Shown: positions 52,560 through 60,014 of the stretch, in pieces
Position numbering within the stretch: the stretch's first letter is position 1
How the letters are laid out: each line of letters starts with the position of its first letter
Origin: Acholeplasmatales bacterium
Lineage (GTDB): Bacteria > Bacillota_I > Bacilli_A > Acholeplasmatales > Anaeroplasmataceae
Direction of reading: 5' to 3'
Assembly (NCBI GenBank): GCA_017449215.1
Contig: JAFSJY010000064.1
Coordinates: 1-64,000 of the forward strand
Length of the DNA stretch: 64,000 nt
Notes under the pieces: generated by a model
What the model was told of the DNA's origin: nothing
What the model saw: the letters and a program-made list of their open reading frames with translations, nothing else
The model's database searches: none
Translations under genes and position numbers: made by a program

Positions 52560-52623
52560 GTCCTAAACAAAAGGACTAAAAACATTTTTTCTCTGAGGTT
52601 ATAGACCTCTTTTTCTTTTTTTA
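52560..52623 (+). ncRNA. Candidate short RNA with terminator
   Basis: A transcript starting about 52560 would begin with a GTCCT/AGGAC hairpin (52560-52576), continue through an A- and T-rich single strand with TTTTTTCTCT, and end in a GAGGT/ACCTC terminator (52595-52609) followed by a long T-rich tract. At about 65 bases it encodes no peptide of note. It may be a small RNA or a start-stop unit of unknown purpose. Confidence 0.55.
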
Positions 52624-52633
52624 TAGGATATTT

Positions 52634-52674
52634 AAAAATCCGAAGACTCCTTGAATCTTCGGATTTGTTTTTTA
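52634..52674. terminator. Terminator of serS, usable from both sides
   Basis: An 11-base-pair stem (AAATCCGAAGA 52636-52646 with 52656-52666) has T-rich flanks on both strands. Confidence 0.85.
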
Positions 52675-53952
52675 TTACTTTATAATTGTCTTTCCACCCA
52701 TATATGGTTGTAAAGCCTTAGGAATAGAAACAGATCCATCCTCATTATAATTATTTTCAAGTACTGCAATTAATCCTCTTGGAGTTGCAAGTACTGTATT
52801 ATTTAATGTATGAACTAAATATGTACCATTTTCATTCTTAGTTCTAATACCTAAACGTCTTGCTTGTGCATCACCTAAAGTTGAACAAGAACCAACCTCG
52901 AAATACTTCTTTTGACGTGGTGACCAAGCCTCAACATCACATGACTTAACCTTTAAGTCAGCTAAATCACCTGAGCAGCACTCTAATGTTCTAACAGGAA
53001 CATCTAGGCTTCTAAAGAATTCAACAGTATAGCTCCACATCTTGTTATACCATTCCATAGAATCCTCAGGCTTACAGATAACAATCATCTCTTGCTTCTC
53101 AAATTGATGAACACGATAAATTCCTCTTTCTTCAATACCATGAGCACCAACTTCCTTTCTGAAGCATGGTGAATATGATGTTAATGTAAGTGGAAGCTCA
53201 TTTTCCTTAATGATTTGATTTTTAAATCTACCAATCATTGAATGCTCAGATGTACCAATTAAATATAAATCCTCGCCTTCAATCTTATACATCATGTTTT
53301 CCATTTCAGCGAAGCTCATAACTCCATTTACTACATCTGAATGAATCATGAATGGTGGAATACAATAAGTGAATCCCTTATCAATCATGAAATCTCTAGC
53401 ATATGATAGCATTGCAGAATGAAGTCTAGCTACATCACCAATTAAATAATAGAAGCCATTTCCTGATGTTCTACCAGAAGCTTCCTTATCTAAACCATTG
53501 AACTTAGCAATGATATCAGCATGATATGGAATTTCATAGCTTGGAACTACTGGCTCACCAAACTTTTCAATTTCAACATTCTCTGAATCATCCTTACCAA
53601 CTGGTACTGATGAATCAATGATATTTGGAATAACTAGCATCTTCTTATTTAATTCAGCTGCTAGCTCATCAAGCTCAGGCTCAATTTCAGCAATTCTTGC
53701 GTTATTTTTAGCAACAGTTTCCTTAATCTTATTAGCTTCTTCAATCTTCTTTTCTCTCATTAAAGCACCAATCTGCTTTGAAAGATCATTACGAGAAGCA
53801 CGAAGTGATTCAGCCTCTTGCTTATATGCTCTAATTTTTGCATCTAATTCAATTACCTCATCAACTAAAGGTAACTTAGCATCTTGATATTTCTTCTTTA
53901 TATTTTCCTTTACTATTTCAGGATTTTCTCTTACAAATTTAATATCTAACAT
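52675..53952 (-). CDS. serS: Seryl-tRNA synthetase
   Basis: A 425-residue class II SerRS. The N-terminal long coiled-coil arm (about 30-105) that grips the tRNA-Ser extra arm is clear. The catalytic core has TSEHSMIGRF, SPCFRKEVGAHG (motif 2) and the closing TVLATPRGLIAVLENN (motif 3). AAGGAG precedes the ATG, and a TTGAAA-16-TATAAT promoter with an extended TGA lies upstream; no T-box is seen. Confidence 0.98.
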   Translation of the reverse strand: MLDIKFVRENPEIVKENIKKKYQDAKLPLVDEVIELDAKIRAYKQEAESLRASRNDLSKQIGALMREKKIEEANKIKETVAKNNARIAEIEPELDELAAELNKKMLVIPNIIDSSVPVGKDDSENVEIEKFGEPVVPSYEIPYHADIIAKFNGLDKEASGRTSGNGFYYLIGDVARLHSAMLSYARDFMIDKGFTYCIPPFMIHSDVVNGVMSFAEMENMMYKIEGEDLYLIGTSEHSMIGRFKNQIIKENELPLTLTSYSPCFRKEVGAHGIEERGIYRVHQFEKQEMIVICKPEDSMEWYNKMWSYTVEFFRSLDVPVRTLECCSGDLADLKVKSCDVEAWSPRQKKYFEVGSCSTLGDAQARRLGIRTKNENGTYLVHTLNNTVLATPRGLIAVLENNYNEDGSVSIPKALQPYMGGKTIIK

Positions 53953-53989
53953 AAATAACTCTCCTTATGTTCAATTAATCACAACAATT

Positions 53990-54017
53990 ATTATATCATA
54001 ATAATAAGTAATTTCAA
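53990..54017 (-). promoter_or_regulatory. Promoter of serS
   Basis: -35 TTGAAA (54012-54017) and -10 TATAAT (53990-53995) are spaced by 16 bases, with TGA next to the -10. Confidence 0.75.
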
Positions 54018-54023
54018 TAAATG

Positions 54024-54042
54024 AAAAAAGCCCTTGTGGGCT
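54024..54042 (-). terminator. Terminator of the small membrane-protein gene
   Basis: AGCCC-ACAA-GGGCT followed by six T on the minus strand overlaps the end of the coding region. Confidence 0.8.
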
Positions 54043-54358
54043 ATTCTTCATTTATATTTTCTTCTACTTTTTCTTCTTCATTAGTTTCAGTAGTTGTATT
54101 CTCTTCTACAACAGATTCCTCAACAACCTTATTTTCTTCTGCTGCTTCTAGCTTTTTAACTCTTTCAGCTTCCTCAGATTTAATGAATTTATATCCAATA
54201 TAGCAACCAAGCGCTGCAATTAGAATACCAACGATTACATCAATCCACCAAATTTCCCAAAGGCAATCAGCACTAACTGTATAAACAAGTGTTGATACAA
54301 TGATATAACAACAAACTAATATTACATTTTTATATTGGTTTTTAAATAATTCCTTCAT
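54041..54358 (-). CDS. Small membrane protein with acidic C-terminal tail
   Basis: A 105-residue protein with two predicted membrane helices (about 10-30 and 38-56) and a cytoplasmic tail rich in Glu, Val and Asn (EENKVVEESVVEEN). The start at 54358 follows GAGG and opens MKELFKNQYKN; a longer in-frame start would add unlikely residues. It has a TTGTGA-17-TATATT promoter and its own terminator. No family is recognised. A similar acidic arm ends RnfE. Confidence 0.7.
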   Translation of the reverse strand: MKELFKNQYKNVILVCCYIIVSTLVYTVSADCLWEIWWIDVIVGILIAALGCYIGYKFIKSEEAERVKKLEAAEENKVVEESVVEENTTTETNEEEKVEENINEE

Positions 54359-54381
54359 AATATCAACCTCAATCACATAGT

Positions 54382-54410
54382 AATATATCATATTTTGCAT
54401 AAATTCACAA
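54382..54410 (-). promoter_or_regulatory. Promoter of the small membrane-protein gene
   Basis: -35 TTGTGA (54405-54410) and -10 TATATT (54382-54387) are spaced by 17 bases. Confidence 0.6.
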
Positions 54411-54454
54411 CAAAATAAAAAAGTCGAACTCATTATAATCAATAAATTCGAACC

Positions 54455-55036
54455 TTAATAATTCAATACTGAATCAAATATTAAATGGAATGAATATAAT
54501 ACATTCTCCTCTGATAATTCCAAATCCTTCGCTGCGATTCTTCTACAAATAGATAATGTAGTATCCTGTGCTACTATAAAGAAGAAATCAAAATTAATAC
54601 CTGAATAATTATTAATTTCATTTTTAACATGCTCAATTAATTTATGGAATTTACCATAATTTTCAGTTCTTCTCCTTCTAATTTCATCCTTATAAAGCTT
54701 ATTATCTGTAACAAACTGAGAATAATAATTTATATATGAAGTATTTTTTACAAAGAAATCAAAATACTTTCTCCATATTTTATAAATTAATGAAGTCATC
54801 TTATCATGTGATGATAAATCATTCTCAGAGTAATCTATATTAAGATATTTAGCAGCCTTAGAATCAATATAAAGGAAGGTTTCAGCTAATAAATTTTCTT
54901 TAGTTTTGAAGATTTTATAAATATTAGATTCACTAGTACCAGCAGCCTTAGAAACACCAATAGTACTTATCTTACTAATAGAGCTATTTTTAGACTCTTT
55001 AATAACGGATTCTAATATTTTAGTTTTAGTATCCAA
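54455..55036 (-). CDS. TetR-family transcriptional regulator
   Basis: A 193-residue TetR-type protein. The N-terminal HTH (about 5-50) has KISTIGVSKAAGTSESNIYKIFKTKENLL. The C-terminal ligand-binding half is helical and Phe/Tyr-rich, which fits an apolar or drug-like ligand. A TTG at 55036 with AGGATGG upstream is the preferred start; an ATG four codons earlier lacks a good site. Its promoter (55073-55101) carries a palindrome at the probable transcription start, so it likely represses itself. No divergent efflux gene is next to it. Confidence 0.85.
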   Translation of the reverse strand: MDTKTKILESVIKESKNSSISKISTIGVSKAAGTSESNIYKIFKTKENLLAETFLYIDSKAAKYLNIDYSENDLSSHDKMTSLIYKIWRKYFDFFVKNTSYINYYSQFVTDNKLYKDEIRRRRTENYGKFHKLIEHVKNEINNYSGINFDFFFIVAQDTTLSICRRIAAKDLELSEENVLYSFHLIFDSVLNY

Positions 55037-55052
55037 ACGTATCACCATCCTA

Positions 55053-55068
55053 GTGAGGACTTACTCAC
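55053..55068. promoter_or_regulatory. Palindromic operator for the TetR-family regulator
   Basis: GTGAG (55053-55057) and CTCAC (55064-55068) are inverted around six bases, located at the predicted start of transcription of the tetR gene. Length and place fit a TetR operator. Confidence 0.6.
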
Positions 55069-55072
55069 CTAT

Positions 55073-55101
55073 ATTCTATAATTATTGAAAATAAAAGTCA
55101 A
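55073..55101 (-). promoter_or_regulatory. Promoter of the tetR-type gene
   Basis: -35 TTGACT (55096-55101) and -10 TAGAAT (55073-55078) are spaced by 17 bases. Confidence 0.7.
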
Positions 55102-55117
55102 CAAAAACCCCATTAAT

Positions 55118-55144
55118 CCAAAGAAAAGAGGACCATTAGTCCTC
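55118..55144 (-). terminator. Terminator of the Sel1-GGDEF operon
   Basis: GAGGAC and GTCCTC (55128-55133 with 55139-55144) form a stem, followed by TTTTCTTT on the minus strand; it overlaps the stop codon. Confidence 0.75.
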
Positions 55145-55843
55145 GTTACTTTCGATGTTTGTGAAATAGCACCCAGATTCCTTTGCTTTAGCCTCCCAAG
55201 CATCAGAATCCTTTTGACTTTTCTTTGTTCCTAATCCATTCTTATACATTAATGCTAATCTTTGATAAGCTGGCTTATATCCAGCCTTCGCAGATGATAG
55301 CATAAATGTTAATGCATCAGCGTAATTCATTACATTATAATAGCTCATCGCAAGCATATATTTAGCCTTCTCTGAACCATTTAACTTAATCTTGTTCTTA
55401 TATTTTTGAACCTTAGAAATAGCATAATGATTTGCATAATAGATACATAGCTGATAATCAGCTAATGAATAGCCCATATCAGCTACCTTTTCTAATAGCT
55501 TTAGACCCTTCTTTAAATCTAAATCTATTCCATCACCATTCATTAATGCTATACCCATATAAAACATAGCTCTTTTATTTTTCTTTTCTACTAATGATGA
55601 AACAATTTCAAAGAATTTAATGTTATTTTCTTCTACTATTTTTCCATATGCATAAAACTCAGCTAATAATAATTCATATTCAGGCTTATCCTTAACAAAA
55701 TCATATAATTCCTGATATTTATTTTCATCTTCGAATTTTAATTCTAAAAATTCATATTCTTCATCATAATAAAGCTTAATAAATTCTTCTATATTATCAC
55801 AAGATATATTTATTTCTTTTTCTTCATTTAATAAATAATTCAT
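55136..55843 (-). CDS. Sel1-repeat protein
   Basis: A 235-residue cytoplasmic protein of tandem helical repeats. Sel1-like repeats lie at about 90-125 (RAMFYMGIALMNGDGIDLDLKKGLKLLEKVADMG) and 190-225 (PAYQRLALMYKNGLGTKK), with weaker ones between. Such repeats usually bind partner proteins. It follows a GGDEF protein by two bases, so the two may act together as a signalling module. Confidence 0.85.
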   Translation of the reverse strand: MNYLLNEEKEINISCDNIEEFIKLYYDEEYEFLELKFEDENKYQELYDFVKDKPEYELLLAEFYAYGKIVEENNIKFFEIVSSLVEKKNKRAMFYMGIALMNGDGIDLDLKKGLKLLEKVADMGYSLADYQLCIYYANHYAISKVQKYKNKIKLNGSEKAKYMLAMSYYNVMNYADALTFMLSSAKAGYKPAYQRLALMYKNGLGTKKSQKDSDAWEAKAKESGCYFTNIESNED

Positions 55844-55845
55844 TT

Positions 55846-56907
55846 TTATTCTTCACTCAATTCATCTAATTCTAAATGCTGATAATATAGCTCTAATGCC
55901 AATATATGAGCAAGATTTAATAATACATCCATATCAATGCTTTGCCATACTCTACCTCTTGGGTTTTCGCAGCAATCAGCTCTAACATAACCAAATGTTT
56001 TACCATAGATAGCTATCTTAGCATAAACAATTGCATATACACCATCATTAACCATTTCCTTTAAAACAGGAGATAAAGTAAACATATCCTGAACAATAGA
56101 ATTTACATTACAAATACCAGTATTAGTATTAATTATTTTTTCTATTTCTGAATTATCATAAACTCTATGATTATGATTTTTACAAAGTGGATGGAAATAT
56201 TCACAATAAAGCTTCTTATCATCCATTAAGCATAAATGGTCAATCATGAAGTAATTGCCTAAGAAATTAATAGTTTCCTTAATAGTTGTAGCAACATTCT
56301 TAGTTCTACTTAAGGCATTAAATACCTTAGAATGTAGATACATTGAGCTTACAACCTTATCTCTTTCTGTCTTTAAATTAATATTAGCGTGCTTTTCAGG
56401 AAGATAAATGATAAAGCAGTTTCTACCCTTCATCTTACCTCTATATAATGCCTTATCAGCTAATTCAAATAAATCATCAATCTTAGTGGCATCCTTAGGG
56501 AATCTTGAAGAACCGATAGTACAAGTAAGACCCATATCTCTTAGCTTCCTATCCTCAAGTAGATTAGGTGTACCTAAAATTTCATGTAGGAATCTCCATA
56601 AATCATCATATTCCTCAACGTCCTCTAATACACCAAAGAATTCATCTCCACCGTATCTACCTAATACTCCTCTTTCCTTAAAAATCTTTCTTAAGGCTTC
56701 AGCGTATTGCTTTAAAACACGATCTCCAAATAAGTGGCCAAATCCATCATTGATATATTTGAAATTGTCTAGGTCAATAATAATTAACGCAAATTTTTTA
56801 TTTTCACTAATTAATTTACCAACATATTCAACAATGACATCTCTATTATATAGATCAGTTAGATTATCTAATCTATCATATTTGTCATCAAAAAACTTCT
56901 CATCCAT
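55846..56907 (-). CDS. Diguanylate cyclase (GGDEF) with C-terminal GAF-like domain
   Basis: A 353-residue protein. The N-terminal GGDEF domain (about 10-175) has the substrate segment IDLDNFKYINDGFGH and an intact active site GRYGGDEFF, so it should make cyclic di-GMP. The usual inhibitory R-x-x-D site before it is absent (K-x-x-G at that place). The C-terminal 180 residues look like a GAF domain that may bind a small signal; the order GGDEF then GAF is the reverse of the usual. The ATG at 56907 is preferred over an earlier GTG because AGGTGGTG then lies at proper spacing. Confidence 0.88.
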   Translation of the reverse strand: MDEKFFDDKYDRLDNLTDLYNRDVIVEYVGKLISENKKFALIIIDLDNFKYINDGFGHLFGDRVLKQYAEALRKIFKERGVLGRYGGDEFFGVLEDVEEYDDLWRFLHEILGTPNLLEDRKLRDMGLTCTIGSSRFPKDATKIDDLFELADKALYRGKMKGRNCFIIYLPEKHANINLKTERDKVVSSMYLHSKVFNALSRTKNVATTIKETINFLGNYFMIDHLCLMDDKKLYCEYFHPLCKNHNHRVYDNSEIEKIINTNTGICNVNSIVQDMFTLSPVLKEMVNDGVYAIVYAKIAIYGKTFGYVRADCCENPRGRVWQSIDMDVLLNLAHILALELYYQHLELDELSEE

Positions 56908-56946
56908 AGAATACACCACCTAAATAAATCGAATATTACAATATTT

Positions 56947-56975
56947 ATGATACTTTAAGTATGATAAATTGTCAA
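56947..56975 (-). promoter_or_regulatory. Promoter of the GGDEF-Sel1 operon with overlapping palindrome
   Basis: -35 TTGACA (56970-56975) and -10 TATCAT (56947-56952) are spaced by 17 bases. An ATACTT-A-AAGTAT inverted repeat lies in the spacer beside the -10 box and could be an operator. Confidence 0.8.
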
Positions 56976-56981
56976 ATTATA

Positions 56982-59900
56982 CTATAGTATTTCATTATAA
57001 ATTCCATCAGAAATTGAATATAGGAAGCCTAAAACATTCTTATTAGTTTTCTTAGCTATTTCATTCATATATGATCTAACCTGAGTCTTATAATAATCCT
57101 TATTAATTTCCTTACTTTTATAATCGATGACAATAAAGAAATTCTCTGTTTCTACTAATAAATCTATTTGACCATTAGTATCATTCATTTTAATATCATA
57201 TTCCTTATAAAACCTAATTGGCTTTTCCTTACATATAGCATCTAAATTATCAATAAATAATTTAACCTTTTTCTTTATATTATCATCTAATCCACTATAA
57301 TCAGGATTATTAAAATCTAAATCCTCTAATATCTTATGAAGCTTAGTACCATATTTTAATGATAGGGCTGTCTCTCTATCAATAAGATTTTCAATATTAT
57401 GAGACGCTCTAGCAAAATTATATAATGATGAATCAATCTTTAAATTATCAAAGCTTACATTCATCTCCTTATAATCAGATACCTTTTTGTTAAATACAAC
57501 TTCCTTATCATCTAATGCCTTATATGATTCAAATGCACTCATCAGCATATCATCATATGTTTTAAATTCTGCCTTATCCTCTTTACTAACATAGTCTACT
57601 AGCTTAGTCTCATCACCAAACTTCTCACTTTCGGTAAAGATGACAATACCACATTTAGCTCTAGTTAAGCATACATATAATAATCTTAAGTCCTCATATA
57701 GTTGTTCTAATCTATTTACCTCATCCATTTTTTTATTTATGAAATTATCACCATAAATAGATTTAATAGATAAGCCAATATCATCATGATAAGATATAGC
57801 ATTCCTATCTATCTTACCAACGACACTATCTAATTCAACGAAATAAATATATTTATATTCTAATCCCTTAGATTTATGAATAGTAATTAAATTTACAGCT
57901 TCATCATTAAAGGCATCATTAGAATCATATGATATATCTAATTCCTTTCTTAATGACGGAGTATTTAATACATTTAAATATTCATTCATTTCCTTATATG
58001 TCCATCCTAATGCCATATAGGTATTAGTATTTTCTAGCATATATAATAATCTCTTTTCAGCACCAATTGGATCATCTAGCTTATAAATATGCTTAAAGAA
58101 TTCAAATTTATCATATATTTCCTTTATTAATTCATATAAGGATACATAATCCTTTAATAAGCAAATATCTAATAGCTTTTCATCAATATCCTTAATATTA
58201 TCTGATGTATTTCCATTTAAATAATTTAATATTTCCTGGTCACTAACATTAAATAAAAATGAACGTAATATAGATACCTTATAAATATCTTCCTTAGAGC
58301 ATAAATAATTAATAATAGAATTTAATACCATTATTTCAGTATTTCTAATAAAAGGCTTAGAAGCCTCACATACTAAAGGAATATTATATTTTTCAGCTAT
58401 CTTAGAATAGTTATTAAAATATCCCTTATTTCTGACAATAACTGCAAAATCAGAATATTTTAAACCCTTTTCTCTTTCCTTAAATTCAATATCCCTTAAT
58501 ACTCTTTCGAAGTTCTCTTCTACTACATCTATTTTCGCTCTAGCCTTAGGCTTACCATCTACTATTTCCTTATCATTAACATGATAGAATTCAATACCAG
58601 GCTCTATATCAGTAAACTTCTTATTTCCAGGATTTAATCTATGCTCATCCTTATAATTAATTCCATCAAAATCAGATGTCATTAATAAATCAAAGATGGA
58701 ATTAATCTCATTTAATACCTCTACCCTAGATCTAAAATTATCCTTTAAATCTACTCTAGTACCACCATTACCTTTTCCATATTCTTCAAATTTCTTTTTA
58801 AAGATATTTGGATTAGCATTTCTAAATCTATAAATAGATTGCTTAACATCTCCAACAACAATTAAATTATTATCAGAAATTAAATTAATTAATTCCTCCT
58901 GAATATTAGATGTATCCTGATATTCATCTACATATATTTCAGTAATCTTATTTTTAATGCTTTCTAATACATCCTTATTTTCCTTTAATAGCTTAATTAC
59001 CATTTTAGCAACATCATTAAATGTAAATGCATTATTCTTATAACAATATTCATTATATTCATTGAATATATCTACACAGATATCTCTAATAATATTTGAA
59101 TATTTAAGCATATCATTTAAGCTATCTAAAATAGATTTAACTGATTCATTATAATTTAAATATTCAATTAATAAAGGCTTAAATATTAAATGGAATTCAC
59201 CATTAGGGTTATTTTTACCCGCAAATGGCTTTCTATTTCTTCCAGGTAATGTTGATATATCTAATCTAAAATCCTCTAAATCAGCCCAATTATTAGCTAA
59301 TAAAATAGGATTAATAAAGCTTCTAAATACAATATCCGCATCCTCATCTATATCAGCATCATAATAAGCCATTTTAATTCTTGTTATAATATCATTCTTT
59401 TTATTTTTATAATCATCTAATAATTTATCTATATTAGATTTAGATACATTAAATAAATTATTTAAGAATTCAATTGAATCTACAGAATTATTAACATGTG
59501 AATTATAAAAATTAAATAAGGCTTCCTTAAATGCCACATCATCTCTAACAGTTAATAAATCTAATAATTTAATAAATGTAGGATCATCATAATATTTTTC
59601 ACATACCTCATTTATTATTCCAGATAAAATATATGAATATTGTGTTCCATCTAATATATTAATATCTGATTTTAAACCAAGCTTATATGAATATAGCTTA
59701 AAGAAGTTATGACATAATGAATCAAATGTAGAAATATTAGATTGCTCAACAAAATCATATTCATCTACTAATTTAGGATTATTATCTAATTCACCCTTTA
59801 AAGCTTCCTTTATCTTCTTTCTAATATCATTCGCAGAGGCATTAGTAAAGGATAATACAATTAAATTCTTAATTGATAATTTTCCTTCCTTAATTCTTTT

Positions 59901-60014
59901 AATGATTCTGGCAGTTAATACTGATGATTTACCACAGCCAGCACCAGCACTAACAAGCATATTAGCAACACCAGCATCTATTATCTTTTGTTGATCAGGA
60001 GTAGGCTTATTCAT
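56982..60014 (-). CDS. addA: ATP-dependent helicase/nuclease subunit AddA
   Basis: A 1010-residue UvrD-like helicase with C-terminal nuclease. Walker A SAGAGCGKSS is at residues 22-31, Walker B VDEYQDTS and motif VI LYVCLTRAK are present. The nuclease motif QIDLLVETENFFIVIDYKSK near the end carries the PD-(D/E)xK residues. With AddB it processes DNA double-strand breaks for RecA. It overlaps addB by eight bases and is the last gene of the operon. Confidence 0.95.
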   Translation of the reverse strand: MNKPTPDQQKIIDAGVANMLVSAGAGCGKSSVLTARIIKRIKEGKLSIKNLIVLSFTNASANDIRKKIKEALKGELDNNPKLVDEYDFVEQSNISTFDSLCHNFFKLYSYKLGLKSDINILDGTQYSYILSGIINEVCEKYYDDPTFIKLLDLLTVRDDVAFKEALFNFYNSHVNNSVDSIEFLNNLFNVSKSNIDKLLDDYKNKKNDIITRIKMAYYDADIDEDADIVFRSFINPILLANNWADLEDFRLDISTLPGRNRKPFAGKNNPNGEFHLIFKPLLIEYLNYNESVKSILDSLNDMLKYSNIIRDICVDIFNEYNEYCYKNNAFTFNDVAKMVIKLLKENKDVLESIKNKITEIYVDEYQDTSNIQEELINLISDNNLIVVGDVKQSIYRFRNANPNIFKKKFEEYGKGNGGTRVDLKDNFRSRVEVLNEINSIFDLLMTSDFDGINYKDEHRLNPGNKKFTDIEPGIEFYHVNDKEIVDGKPKARAKIDVVEENFERVLRDIEFKEREKGLKYSDFAVIVRNKGYFNNYSKIAEKYNIPLVCEASKPFIRNTEIMVLNSIINYLCSKEDIYKVSILRSFLFNVSDQEILNYLNGNTSDNIKDIDEKLLDICLLKDYVSLYELIKEIYDKFEFFKHIYKLDDPIGAEKRLLYMLENTNTYMALGWTYKEMNEYLNVLNTPSLRKELDISYDSNDAFNDEAVNLITIHKSKGLEYKYIYFVELDSVVGKIDRNAISYHDDIGLSIKSIYGDNFINKKMDEVNRLEQLYEDLRLLYVCLTRAKCGIVIFTESEKFGDETKLVDYVSKEDKAEFKTYDDMLMSAFESYKALDDKEVVFNKKVSDYKEMNVSFDNLKIDSSLYNFARASHNIENLIDRETALSLKYGTKLHKILEDLDFNNPDYSGLDDNIKKKVKLFIDNLDAICKEKPIRFYKEYDIKMNDTNGQIDLLVETENFFIVIDYKSKEINKDYYKTQVRSYMNEIAKKTNKNVLGFLYSISDGIYNEIL

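Larger units (their letters stand above)
52212..52674. other. Protein-gene-free stretch with two plus-strand RNA units
   Basis: Left to right: the promoter area of the DUF3320-like gene, a plus-strand promoter and stem-loop RNA (52348-52474), a second plus-strand promoter with a short RNA (52526-52623), and the serS terminator (52634-52674). No supportable protein frame is seen on either strand. Confidence 0.7.
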
